From: Paenarthrobacter sp. Z7-10
Lineage (GTDB): Bacteria; Actinomycetota; Actinomycetes; Actinomycetales; Micrococcaceae
Length of the DNA stretch: 64,000 bases
Direction of reading: 5' to 3'
NCBI RefSeq assembly: GCF_026932795.1
Contig: NZ_JADPVH010000010.1
Coordinates: forward strand, 1 to 64,000
How positions within the stretch are numbered: position 1 is the first letter of the stretch; each line of letters begins with the position of its first letter. Shown in pieces: positions 35,647 to 43,871 of the stretch. The notes below the pieces were generated by a model. That model was not told where the DNA came from, made no database searches, and saw nothing but the letters and a program-made list of their open reading frames with translations. Position numbers and translations under genes: made by a program.

Positions 35647-37122
35647 TCAGATCATGGTCAGCGCCATCCCGGGTTCAGCCAGGATGGCACCAATGTCGGC
35701 CAGGAACCGTGAGCCCTGCTCTCCGTCGACCAGCCGGTGGTCGAAGGACAGGCTCAGCGTCATGACCTGACGCAGTGCGACTTCGCCGCCAAACTCCCAC
35801 GGCTGCCGTCGGACGGAGCCGAGCGCGAGGATGGCAGCCTCCCCCGGGTTGAGGATCGGCGTTCCCGCATCGATGCCGAAGATGCCAATGTTGGTGATGG
35901 AGATGGTGCCCCCACTGAGGTCAGCCGGCGCGGTCTTACCCGCCCGGGCAGTGTCCGTCAGAGCGGTCAGTGCGGTGGAAAGCTGCATCAGGTTCATCGC
36001 CTGCGCATCCTTGATGTTGGGTACCAGCAGGCCCCGGGGGGTCGCCGCGGCAATGCCGAGATTCACGTAGTTCATCGTGACAATCTCGTTGTTGTCCTCG
36101 TCCCAGCGTGAATTCACCGACGGCTGACGGCCGGCCGCGATGCACAGCGCCTTAGCGACGAGTGTCAGCGGCGTGAGCTTGTACCCGGCAAAGTCCCGGC
36201 TTGCCTTCAGCTTGGCCAGCAGTTCCATGGTCGGAGTGACATCGACGGTCAGGAACTCTGTGACGTGCGGCGCAGTGAAGGCACTGGCCACCATTGCGGC
36301 CGCGGTGTGCTTGCGGACGCCCTTGATGGCGGTCCGCGTTTCGCGGTCCGCATTCCGGGGTCCGAGATTGGAGACAGCAACGGTGTCCGGGCCGACGGCG
36401 GCGTCCGCACTTTGGTCTCCGGCGGTACCGGTCGACCGGGTTGCGCCCTGGACGTCGTCCCGGGTGATGAGACCGTTCGGGCCGGTGCCGGAAACCGCAG
36501 CCAAATCGATGCCGAGGTCCCGTGCCAGCTTGCGCACCGGCGGAGTGGACCGGGGCCGCTGCCCGGCGGTCGTCCCCAGCCCGCCGGCAGCGGCTTCAGG
36601 ACGCACCACGGTGCCTGCCGCGGCGGGGTCGACGGACGGGGCGGTCGCGCTTGCGGCCGTGCCGTTGGGTGCGAGGGCCGGTGCCGCAGCACTTCTAATT
36701 CGCCGCCGCCTTGCGGGCCGGCCGCCCTTTTCAACTTCGGCGCCGTAGCCGACCAAGGTGGGAATCCGTTTGGCCGTTTCATCCGCCGCCTTGGCATCGC
36801 CGTCGTTCGTCGCGCCAGCTGCCGCATCCGGCGAGCCGTCTGCCGCCGTCGTGCCGCCGTCGTCGTCTGTTTCATGCTCGGAGGCGACCTCGAAGGAGAC
36901 GATCGGCGAGCCAACCTCCACCACGGTGCCGGGCTGCTCGTGCAGTTCGGCGATGATGCCCTCGTAGGGCGAGGGCAGCTCGACGACGGCCTTGGCGGTC
37001 TCGACTTCGGCGATCACCTGGTTGAGAGTGACCTTGTCCCCCACCGCCACCTTCCAGGCGACGATTTCGGACTCAGTCAGTCCCTCGCCGAGATCCGGCA
37101 GCTTAAATTCCTTGATCATCAT
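35647..37122 (-). CDS. bkdC: branched-chain 2-oxoacid dehydrogenase E2
   Basis: A 491-residue lipoamide acyltransferase: a lipoyl domain at the start with K44 in VETAKAVVELPSP, a long Ala/Pro/Asp-rich linker, a peripheral-subunit-binding domain (PPVRKLARDLGIDLAAVSGTGPNGLI), and a catalytic core ending DHRLVDG, with H462 and D466. Transfers the isovaleryl group to CoA. Its ATG overlaps the E1 beta TGA. No E3 gene is in the cluster, so dihydrolipoamide dehydrogenase must come from elsewhere in the chromosome. Confidence 0.93.
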   Translation of the reverse strand: MMIKEFKLPDLGEGLTESEIVAWKVAVGDKVTLNQVIAEVETAKAVVELPSPYEGIIAELHEQPGTVVEVGSPIVSFEVASEHETDDDGGTTAADGSPDAAAGATNDGDAKAADETAKRIPTLVGYGAEVEKGGRPARRRRIRSAAAPALAPNGTAASATAPSVDPAAAGTVVRPEAAAGGLGTTAGQRPRSTPPVRKLARDLGIDLAAVSGTGPNGLITRDDVQGATRSTGTAGDQSADAAVGPDTVAVSNLGPRNADRETRTAIKGVRKHTAAAMVASAFTAPHVTEFLTVDVTPTMELLAKLKASRDFAGYKLTPLTLVAKALCIAAGRQPSVNSRWDEDNNEIVTMNYVNLGIAAATPRGLLVPNIKDAQAMNLMQLSTALTALTDTARAGKTAPADLSGGTISITNIGIFGIDAGTPILNPGEAAILALGSVRRQPWEFGGEVALRQVMTLSLSFDHRLVDGEQGSRFLADIGAILAEPGMALTMI

Positions 37123-38132
37123 CAGCCTTCCAGCCCGCTGAGCGAGTTCGGGCGCCCCATGGCGCGGTCCACGCCATCAAGGATCCGGTCCAAGTCCGGC
37201 AGATGGTGCGATTCCAGCTTGGACGGCGGATACGGAATATCAAAACCGGTGACACGCACCGGTGCGGACTCCAGATAATTGAAGCAGCGTTCGGTCAGGC
37301 TGGCGGCGATCTCCGCACCCAATCCGCCTGACTGCGCCGCCTCGTGGGTGATCACCAGCCGGCCGGTCTTCCTCACCGAAGCCTCGATCGGGGCGAAGTC
37401 GATGGGCGCCAGCGAGCGCAGGTCGATCACCTCCACCGAAATTCCCTCATCGGAGGCAGCGACCGCGGCGTCGCGGGCCGTCGGGACCAGCGGCCCATAG
37501 GTCACCAGCGTGACGTCGGTTCCCTGCGTGACGATGCGTGCGGTTTCCATCGACGGGGCGAGACTGAGGTCGAGACTTTCATCCACCTCGCCCTTGGTGT
37601 GATAGCGGCGCTTGGGCTCGAAGTACAGCACCGGGTCATCGGAGGCGATGGCCTGCTGGATCATGGTGTAGGCGTCCTGCGGATTGGAGACACTGATGAC
37701 CCGCAGCCCCGAGGTGTGTGTGAAGTAGGCCTCCGGTGACTCCGAGTGGTGTTCCGGGGAACCGATGCCGCCGCCAAAGGGGACCCGGATGGTGATGGGC
37801 ATCCGCACCTTGCCCTGGGTGCGGTAGTGCAGTTTCGCCACCTGGCAGACGATCTGATCAAAGGCGGGGTAGATGAATCCATCGAACTGGATTTCGCAGA
37901 CCGGACGGTAGCCGCGGTAGGCAAGCCCGACGGCGGTGCCCAGGATCGCGGACTCGGCCAGCGGCGTATCGATTACGCGGTGCCCGCCAAAATCCTTCTG
38001 CAGGCCGTCGGTGATGCGAAAAACGCCGCCAAGCTTGCCGATATCCTCACCCATCAGGACAACCTTGGGGTCCTCCTCCATGGCCTTGCGCAGACCGGCA
38101 TTAATGGCACGGCCGAATGTCATGGTCGACAT
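37122..38132 (-). CDS. bkdB: branched-chain 2-oxoacid dehydrogenase E1 beta
   Basis: A 336-residue transketolase-like subunit: MTFGRAINAGLRKAMEEDPK, VVLMGEDIGKLGGVFRITDG (cofactor contacts), RVPFGGGIGSPEHHSESPEA, and DLRSLAPIDF. Pairs with E1 alpha to decarboxylate branched 2-oxoacids. ATG 38132 has AAGGAGG six bases upstream; it overlaps the E1 alpha stop by one base (TAATG). The longer frame to 38207 is rejected. Its own stop overlaps the E2 start by the TGATG arrangement, so all three subunits are coupled. Confidence 0.94.
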   Translation of the reverse strand: MSTMTFGRAINAGLRKAMEEDPKVVLMGEDIGKLGGVFRITDGLQKDFGGHRVIDTPLAESAILGTAVGLAYRGYRPVCEIQFDGFIYPAFDQIVCQVAKLHYRTQGKVRMPITIRVPFGGGIGSPEHHSESPEAYFTHTSGLRVISVSNPQDAYTMIQQAIASDDPVLYFEPKRRYHTKGEVDESLDLSLAPSMETARIVTQGTDVTLVTYGPLVPTARDAAVAASDEGISVEVIDLRSLAPIDFAPIEASVRKTGRLVITHEAAQSGGLGAEIAASLTERCFNYLESAPVRVTGFDIPYPPSKLESHHLPDLDRILDGVDRAMGRPNSLSGLEG

Positions 38133-39271
38133 TATTTGCCTCCTTCGGACGCCGTGCTGAAGCCGGCCAGGTAGCGGGAATAGTTCTCGCGCTGGCGGTC
38201 CAGCCACGAGTTGGGGGTGCTGTAAACGTTGGCGAAGACGTCCATGGGCGCCGGGTCCGGAAGGTTGATGCAGCCGGCACGCATTTCCTTGGCGACGGCG
38301 TCGGCCTTGGCCTGCACCGCGTCCTGCAGTTCCGTCGTGAGCAGCCCTTTGCTTTGCAGCAGGGCCGCCACCCGGGCGATCGGGTCCTTGGCGGCCCAGT
38401 CCTCCAGCTCGTTGGCGTCCCGATAGCGGCTGGGGTCATCCGCCGTCGTGTGCGGTCCCATCCGGTAGGTGACGGCCTCAATGAAGGTAGGTCCCCCGCC
38501 GGTGCGTGCGCGCTCAAGGGCAATCCGGGTCGCTGCCAACACCGCGAGCACGTCGTTGCCGTCCACGCGCAGGCTGGGAATGCCGAAGCCGAGGGCGCGG
38601 TTGGCGATCGGCACGTGCGACTGAAGTCCCACCGGCTCGGAAATGGCCCAATGGTTGTTTTGGCAGAAAAAGATCACCGGCGCCTGAAAGCTGGCCGCAA
38701 AGACCATGGCTTCGTTGACGTCGCCCTGGCTGGTGGCACCGTCACCGAAGTAGGCGATCGCGGCCGAGTCGGCGCCGTCGTTCTGGATGCCCATCGCGTA
38801 GCCGGTGGCATGCAGGGTCTGGGCGCCGATGATCACCTGCGGCGTGGCCATGTTGATTTCGAACGGATCCCAGCCGGAGGAGGCGTTGCCGCGCCAGACC
38901 CGGATGATGTCGGTCAGATCGACACCGCGGCAGTACGCCACGCCGTTTTCGCGGTAGCTGGAAAAAACGAAGTCATCCTCCCGCAGGGCACGGCCGGAGC
39001 CGATCTGCGATGCTTCCTGTCCCAGCAGCGGCGGCCACAGGGCCAGTTCGCCCTGGCGCTGGAGATGAGTGGCCTCGGTGTCAATGCGGCGGATCACCAC
39101 CATATCCTCGTAGAGGCCCGTCAGCTGCGCTTCGGTGACATCCGCCACCCACGGATCAAATTCCGGATGGCTGAGCCGCTCGCCGGCTGCACTGATGAGC
39201 TGCACCGTTTCCAAATCCTGCCCGCGTTCGTTCCTGGAGCCTGCGGCCGGGCCCGTTTCGTTCCTCAACAC
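38132..39271 (-). CDS. bkdA: branched-chain 2-oxoacid dehydrogenase E1 alpha
   Basis: A 379-residue subunit with the ThDP motif GDGATSQGDVNEAMVFAASF ending in NN about 30 residues after GDG (PVIFFCQNNHWAIS). HLQRQGELALWPPLLGQEAS and RENGVAYCRG are typical of the family. GTG start at 39271 is preceded at some distance by AAGGAG; TTG 39268 is the next codon and could also serve. It is the first gene of the BKD operon and faces the Lrp-type gene across 237 bp that contain a palindrome. Confidence 0.93.
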   Translation of the reverse strand: MLRNETGPAAGSRNERGQDLETVQLISAAGERLSHPEFDPWVADVTEAQLTGLYEDMVVIRRIDTEATHLQRQGELALWPPLLGQEASQIGSGRALREDDFVFSSYRENGVAYCRGVDLTDIIRVWRGNASSGWDPFEINMATPQVIIGAQTLHATGYAMGIQNDGADSAAIAYFGDGATSQGDVNEAMVFAASFQAPVIFFCQNNHWAISEPVGLQSHVPIANRALGFGIPSLRVDGNDVLAVLAATRIALERARTGGGPTFIEAVTYRMGPHTTADDPSRYRDANELEDWAAKDPIARVAALLQSKGLLTTELQDAVQAKADAVAKEMRAGCINLPDPAPMDVFANVYSTPNSWLDRQRENYSRYLAGFSTASEGGK

Positions 39272-39458
39272 AGTTGCTCGCGCTCCTTAGCACTTTGACC
39301 GACCAGCACATTGTGACGATCGGACCGGAACCTTGTTGTTGCTCCGGCATTGACCCAACCGCGGTTTGTGGCCGCCGGTTGGGTGTGGGCTCCCTTGCCC
39401 ATATGTACTGTGACGATACTCACAAGGATCAGGAGGCACAACCGATCCTTTTCAAACT

Positions 39459-39471
39459 GAGCATTATGCTC
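39459..39471. promoter_or_regulatory. palindrome between bkdA and the Lrp-type gene
   Basis: GAGCATTATGCTC, a perfect 13-bp palindrome with one central base, 38 bp before the Lrp-type start and 188 bp upstream of bkdA. It lies in an AT-rich part of the shared intergenic region. A binding site for the adjacent Lrp/AsnC protein is the simplest reading; size and position support it, nothing else. Confidence 0.5.
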
Positions 39472-39508
39472 TATTTCGGCCCGAACCACCGTGCTAGTCT
39501 TGCGCACT

Positions 39509-39985
39509 ATGCAACCCCTTGATGGCACCGACACCAAGCTCCTGCTTGCCATGGCCCAAGATCCCCGGCGCACCGTCGTGGCATTGGCGCAAAAGCTGGG
39601 ACTGTCCCGCAATACAGTGCAGGCGCGGATGGCGTCGCTGGAGAAAAGGAATGTGTTCCTCTCCTTCGAACGCCGCATTAATCCTGCGGTGCTGGGGTAT
39701 CCACTAATGGCCTTCATCTCGGTGCATGTCCAGCAGCAAAAACTCGCGGCGCTGGCCGACTCCTTGGCCAAAATCCCGGAGGTCCTGGAGGCCTACGGTC
39801 TGACCGGGCAGGCCGATCTGCTGGTGCGGGTGGTATCCACCGATGCGGAGGACCTGTTTCGGATCAACGGAAAAATTCTCGCCTGTGAGGGCGTGGAACG
39901 CACGGACACATCCTTGGCGATGGGCGAACTGATCCCGTTCCGGCTGGAACCGCTGCTGCTTAAAGGGCCGCGCACCGCGGGTTAA
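39509..39985 (+). CDS. Lrp/AsnC-family regulator
   Basis: A 158-residue regulator: winged HTH DGTDTKLLLAMAQDPRRTVV, LAQKLGLSRNTVQARMASLEK, then the RAM effector domain (GYPLMAFISVHV, VLEAYGLTGQADLLVRVVS). It is divergent from bkdA, so it probably tunes branched-chain 2-oxoacid oxidation in response to an amino acid, as BkdR does elsewhere; inference. ATG 39509 has no strong ribosome-binding site; a -10-like TAGTCT lies about 14 bases upstream, so the messenger may be leaderless. The C-terminus and stop are amplified in a 22-bp array. Confidence 0.87.
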   Translation: MQPLDGTDTKLLLAMAQDPRRTVVALAQKLGLSRNTVQARMASLEKRNVFLSFERRINPAVLGYPLMAFISVHVQQQKLAALADSLAKIPEVLEAYGLTGQADLLVRVVSTDAEDLFRINGKILACEGVERTDTSLAMGELIPFRLEPLLLKGPRTAG

Positions 39986-40070
39986 AGGGCCGCGCACCGC
40001 GGGTTAAAGGGCCGCGCACCGCGGGTTAAAGGGCCGCGCACCGCGGGTTAAAGGGCCGCGCACCGCGGGT
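39961..40070. repeat. 22-bp tandem array over the lrp-type stop codon
   Basis: Five identical or near-identical 22-bp units TAAAGGGCCGCGCACCGCGG + GT start at 39961, 39983, 40005, 40027 and 40049. The first unit encodes the last residues of the Lrp-type protein (KGPRTAG), and the TAA that ends the gene is the first codon of unit two. Every unit therefore repeats the stop. The perfect copies indicate recent expansion. Confidence 0.95.
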
Positions 40071-40152
40071 TAAACGGCCGAAGCTGGACGTTCGCCGGGA
40101 AAAACTTCGATGTACACCCATCCAGCACCGGGCAGGCGGCGAATTACTGCTG

Positions 40153-40173
40153 AAAGCTCCGCTGGGGAGCTTT
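40153..40173. terminator. hairpin between the lrp array and the DUF4383 gene
   Basis: AAAGCTCC, five bases, GGAGCTTT: a perfect eight-base stem ending in TTT. It may end transcription from the Lrp-type gene or lie in the leader of the next gene. No U-run beyond three. Confidence 0.45.
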
Positions 40174-40231
40174 AGACATCCCGGGCCGTCCCTTAGCGGA
40201 GGTATCCGGTGAACAACGAAAGGTTCGAATC

Positions 40232-40654
40232 ATGCGTACCTCACCCAACAGGCTGCTCGCCACCGTATTCGGCGTCGTGTACCTCCTGGTCGGTGTCCTG
40301 GGGTTCTTCGTGACCTCCGGCATCGGCTTCTTCGCCACCGAGGGCCACGACCTCATTGTCTTTGAGGTTAACCCGCTGCACAACGTGATCCACCTGGCCA
40401 TCGGCGCCGCACTCCTGATCGCCGGCTTGAAGTCCATCCCGGCGGCCCGCTCCGTCAACCAGACCGTTGGCTTCGTCTACCTGCTGGTAGGCATCCTGGG
40501 GCTGTTCCTGCTGAACAGCTCGCTGAACATCATCGCCCTGAACGGTGCGGACAACGTCCTGCACCTCGCCAGCGCGATCCTGCTGCTCGCAGTTGGCATT
40601 TCGCAGGACAAGAGCGCGCACCGCGGTTCAGTTTCGGCTGGCCGGACGGTCTAA
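40232..40654 (+). CDS. DUF4383-family membrane protein
   Basis: A 140-residue protein with four hydrophobic segments and the internal duplication typical of DUF4383: LATVFGVVYLLVGVLGFF near the start is echoed by TVGFVYLLVGILGLFLLN, and NPLHNVIHLAIGAALLIAG by GADNVLHLASAILLLAVG. Function unknown; such genes are often stress-induced in actinobacteria. AAAGG lies upstream of the ATG. It is followed after two bases by another membrane protein gene, so the two are an operon. Confidence 0.87.
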   Translation: MRTSPNRLLATVFGVVYLLVGVLGFFVTSGIGFFATEGHDLIVFEVNPLHNVIHLAIGAALLIAGLKSIPAARSVNQTVGFVYLLVGILGLFLLNSSLNIIALNGADNVLHLASAILLLAVGISQDKSAHRGSVSAGRTV

Positions 40655-40656
40655 TC

Positions 40657-41406
40657 ATGGCAACCGCCATTGGCAATCCGGCACGGGGGACAGCCTCCCC
40701 CGTGCCGGGCTCTGCCGCAAAAGCAAGTCGGGCGCCAAGGGTGACGGCGGCACACGGCGCCCGGGCCTTGCGTGCCCGGAAAATGCGCAGCGACTCGGTC
40801 AGTCTTTTTGTTTTTATCTCCGGCTTCGGCGCCGCGATCCTGGTCTTCGCCCTGAGCGCGAACCTGGTGACGGCCGGCCGGCACGGACAATCCCCCGCGC
40901 TGGCCTTCGCCGCAGGATTGATTGTGGGGGCCTGGGCCCTGTTCCTGCTGCTCTGGACAATTCAGTCGCTGCGCGGCACTACACCTGCCTGGCCGGCCGT
41001 TATGGTCCGGTTGCTGCCGGCGGCCACCGCAGTCCAGCTGGCCGCAGTGCTTTATGGTCTGTGGAAGCTCCCGGCGGCCAACCGCAGTTTCGACCTGACC
41101 GCGGCGTGCGCCGTCGTCCTGGAGTTGGTCATGCTGGCTGCGCTGGGTTGGCTGCGTCGACAGCCGGCTCGGTTCCTGCAGCCGGGCCCAGCCGCCGAAA
41201 CGACCGTCGCGAAGGCCACCGAACCGTCGTCGGACGCCCTTCCGGCCGGCCGGCTGCTGGCCGTGATGTTCATCTCCGCTGTGCTGGTCGCGGGAGTCAC
41301 GACTCCCGGCCTGGCAGCCAGCACCGCAGGTCAGTCGGCAGTTCCGCACGGCAGCCACGGAAGCCATACCCCGGTCCTGAACGACCCGGCGCAGCACCAC
41401 CACTGA
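40657..41406 (+). CDS. membrane protein with His-rich tail, function unknown
   Basis: A 249-residue protein: a basic, Ala-rich N-terminus of 45 residues, four hydrophobic segments between about 48 and 166, one more near 208-225, and a short C-terminal tail HGSHGSHTPVLNDPAQHHH. The His-rich tail could bind metal, but this is only a possibility. Starts two bases after the DUF4383 gene. Its final codons and stop are the first unit of a 31-bp array. I recognise no named domain. Confidence 0.75.
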   Translation: MATAIGNPARGTASPVPGSAAKASRAPRVTAAHGARALRARKMRSDSVSLFVFISGFGAAILVFALSANLVTAGRHGQSPALAFAAGLIVGAWALFLLLWTIQSLRGTTPAWPAVMVRLLPAATAVQLAAVLYGLWKLPAANRSFDLTAACAVVLELVMLAALGWLRRQPARFLQPGPAAETTVAKATEPSSDALPAGRLLAVMFISAVLVAGVTTPGLAASTAGQSAVPHGSHGSHTPVLNDPAQHHH

Positions 41407-41556
41407 GAGCTCCCGTCCCGCGCAGCACCACCACTGAGAGCTCCCGTCCCGCGCAGCACCACCACTGAGAGCTCCCGTCCCGCGCAGCACCACCACTGAG
41501 AGCTCCCGTCCCGCGCAGCACCACCACTGAGAGCTCCCGTCCCGCGCAGCACCACC
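41391..41556. repeat. 31-bp tandem array over a membrane-protein stop codon
   Basis: Units begin GCAGCACCACCACTGAGAGC at 41391, 41422, 41453, 41484 and 41515, with a partial at 41546: five full 31-bp copies, almost perfectly identical. The first copy is coding (QHHH followed by TGA), so each copy repeats the last four codons and stop. It fills the gap to the convergent DivIVA-domain gene. There are no spacers, so it is not a CRISPR array. Confidence 0.95.
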
Positions 41557-41568
41557 GGGCGGGGGTTC

Positions 41569-42150
41569 TCAGTCGATGGAGGCCATCAGTTCCACGGCGC
41601 GGTCCATGAAGGCATCGACCTGGTTCTCTTCGTAGCCTTGCCTGCCCTGCGCCGGTGCAAATACAGCCCGCCTGACCACGTCCACGCTAAGCGGCTTGTC
41701 TGATTCCAGATAGGCCAGCAGATCCCCGCACAACCGGTCCACGTCCACCACGCTGTAGCTGCGGACGTTGCGCTTAGGCCGTCGGAAACGTTTTCCGTCG
41801 CTCCGATGCAAGCGGCCGCGCAGAGCCGAGGAGATCTTTCCAATCTGAAGCAACCACGCCTCCTCACCGGACTCGGTAACGAGGCGGTCGCGTTCCCGCT
41901 TGGCAAACACATCCTCCAATCGATCCAGGGCTGCATCGACGGTCTGCGTCTCGTAGCCGCCCTTGGCCGGATCAAAGGTCACGGACCGAACACCGTGGCT
42001 GGTGAGGGCCTTCGCCGACGTGTCTTCGGAGCTGTAGTAGTCGTGGGCACGGGCCAGGAACTGGTCCACCTGCTTGACGTTGTAGCCAAGTTCCTGTCGT
42101 GCTACCCGGGCAAAAGGCGTGCCCAGCCGCTGCTGATCTTCCAGGGTCAC
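41569..42150 (-). CDS. DivIVA-domain protein
   Basis: A 193-residue protein made of three DivIVA-like pieces: PFARVARQELGYNVKQVDQFLARAH, VTFDPAKGGYETQTVDAALDRLEDVF and AVFAPAQGRQGYEENQVDAFMDRAVELM. Each has the F...GY....VD.F pattern of DivIVA-domain repeats, but there is no long coiled coil as in DivIVA/Wag31 itself. Role unknown; cell-envelope or division linkage is suggested by the family. GTG start has AAGGAA upstream. It lies downstream of cdsA on the same strand and may end that transcript. Confidence 0.85.
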   Translation of the reverse strand: MTLEDQQRLGTPFARVARQELGYNVKQVDQFLARAHDYYSSEDTSAKALTSHGVRSVTFDPAKGGYETQTVDAALDRLEDVFAKRERDRLVTESGEEAWLLQIGKISSALRGRLHRSDGKRFRRPKRNVRSYSVVDVDRLCGDLLAYLESDKPLSVDVVRRAVFAPAQGRQGYEENQVDAFMDRAVELMASID

Positions 42151-42240
42151 AGTGTCGTTCCTTGCTGGTGCTGCTGGTCGGAATGGGAAATTGTCGATGC
42201 TGTTGGGATCCGGAACACATCGTACGCGCGGTCGTGGCGG

Positions 42241-43215
42241 CTAGGGTTGAAACACGGTAAAGATGATGAAGGCGGACGGCGCGGCGAAGAGAATCGAGTC
42301 CAGCCGGTCCATGACTCCCCCGTGCCCCGGCAGGATGCTGCTCATGTCCTTGACCCCCAACTCGCGCTTGACCATGGACTCCGCGAGGTCTCCGGCTGTG
42401 GAAGAGGCGACCATTCCCACGGCGAGGACCAGACCCAGCCACCAGGGCTGGTCGAGGAGGAATACTGTTGCCGGAACGGCGACAAGAACGGCGCCGGCCA
42501 GCGATCCGCCGAATCCTTCCCAGGACTTCTTGGGACTGATCTTGGGCGCCATCGGATGCTTACCGAAGAGCGCCCCCACCAGATAGCCGGCCGTGTCGTT
42601 GGATACCACCAGCAGCAGCATCACGGCCACCTGCAGTGCCCCCACATTGATGTCCGTCCAGTCCCAGGTGATTCCCGTCGTCGGCCCCTCCGTCCCGCGC
42701 AGCTGCAGGAAGACGAAGCTGATCAAAAATGGAATCCAAGTCAGTGCAAAGAGACCCGCAAAGATGCTTTGGATGGCGCCTGCCGCGGAGTCCAGGGACC
42801 GCCACACCAGGACGGCAGCGGAACTGGCCACCAGGGCAAACAACAGACCTTCACCGCCGGCGAAGTACGCCGATGCCGGCATGGCGATGGTGCCGATCAT
42901 CACCGGTGCCAGCGGAACGCCGATGCCGCGCTGCAGCAGCGCCCGGCTGACTTCTGCGACGCCAATGACGGCGAAAACCGTCACGATGAGCACGAAGGCG
43001 ATGGGATAGATCAGCAGGCCCACCAGCACGATGACCAACATGGCCAGCCCCACCACGATGGCCGCCGGCAGGTTACGCCCGGCCTTTGAGACCTTTTCCG
43101 CAACGACCGCTGGCTCTTCGATCGGGGGTTGAGGCGCACTACCCGGAGCCGCAGCCTCCTGCCGGTCAGGTCCGGTGGGCACAGGACCGGCCGGTGGTGG
43201 CTGTGAATCGCTCAT
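42241..43215 (-). CDS. cdsA: phosphatidate cytidylyltransferase
   Basis: A 324-residue membrane enzyme making CDP-diacylglycerol, precursor of phospholipids. The family signature is complete: KRELGVKDMSSILPGHGGVMDRLDS near the C-terminus, with KKSWEGFGGSLAGA before it. About eight hydrophobic segments. The N-terminal 50 residues are Pro-rich and polar. Its ATG overlaps the frr stop (ATGA), so the ribosome recycling factor and lipid enzyme are coupled, the usual actinobacterial order. Confidence 0.94.
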   Translation of the reverse strand: MSDSQPPPAGPVPTGPDRQEAAAPGSAPQPPIEEPAVVAEKVSKAGRNLPAAIVVGLAMLVIVLVGLLIYPIAFVLIVTVFAVIGVAEVSRALLQRGIGVPLAPVMIGTIAMPASAYFAGGEGLLFALVASSAAVLVWRSLDSAAGAIQSIFAGLFALTWIPFLISFVFLQLRGTEGPTTGITWDWTDINVGALQVAVMLLLVVSNDTAGYLVGALFGKHPMAPKISPKKSWEGFGGSLAGAVLVAVPATVFLLDQPWWLGLVLAVGMVASSTAGDLAESMVKRELGVKDMSSILPGHGGVMDRLDSILFAAPSAFIIFTVFQP

Positions 43216-43772
43216 CAGACCTCGAGGAGTTCCGTTTCTTTGCGCTTAAGCAGTTCATCGACGTTGTCGGTGTGCGCTTTGGTCAGCGCATCGAGTTCCT
43301 TTTCCGCGCGCGCACCCTCATCCTCACCGGCGTCGCCGTCTTTGACGATCTTGTCCAGCTCGTCTTTGGCCCGACGGCGGATATTGCGGATGGAGATCTT
43401 GGCGTCCTCGCCCTTGCTGCGCACGATCTTCACGTATTCACGGCGGCGTTCCTGTGTCAGCTCGGGCATCACCACACGGATCACATTGCCGTCATTGGAG
43501 GGGTTGGCGCCGACGTCGGAATTGCTCAGTGCCCGCTCAATGTCATTGAGCGAGGTCCGGTCAAAGGGGGTGATCAGCAACGTCCGCGCCTCCGGCACCG
43601 CAAAGGAAGCCAGCTGCTGCAGCGGCGTGGGCGAACCGTAGTACTCCACCAGTACCTTGGCGAAAAGGCCTGGATTGGCACGGCCGGTCCGGATCGAAGC
43701 GAAGTCCTCTTTGGCCACCTCGACGGCCTTGTCCATCTTTTCCTCGGCCTCGAGCAAGGTATCTTCGATCAC
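43215..43772 (-). CDS. frr: ribosome recycling factor
   Basis: A 185-residue protein that splits post-termination ribosomes with EF-G. Family sequence is clear: [62 protein letters not shown], and the coiled-coil tail. GTG start with GGGAGAG upstream. It follows pyrH by about 100 bp, which contain a small hairpin (ATTCGCC/GGCGAAT), and overlaps cdsA by one base of the ATGA type. Confidence 0.96.
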   Translation of the reverse strand: MIEDTLLEAEEKMDKAVEVAKEDFASIRTGRANPGLFAKVLVEYYGSPTPLQQLASFAVPEARTLLITPFDRTSLNDIERALSNSDVGANPSNDGNVIRVVMPELTQERRREYVKIVRSKGEDAKISIRNIRRRAKDELDKIVKDGDAGEDEGARAEKELDALTKAHTDNVDELLKRKETELLEV

Positions 43773-43871
43773 GATCTCTCCCTAACACGTCGGTACTCAA
43801 TTCGCCCGGTTCGCACGGCGAATATCCTTTCCTTCATCCTAGCGTGGCACCCACCGAACCAGGACCGACCG

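Noticed and set aside
41391-41556. CRISPR array
   Set aside because: The 31-bp units are contiguous, with no spacers and no cas genes.
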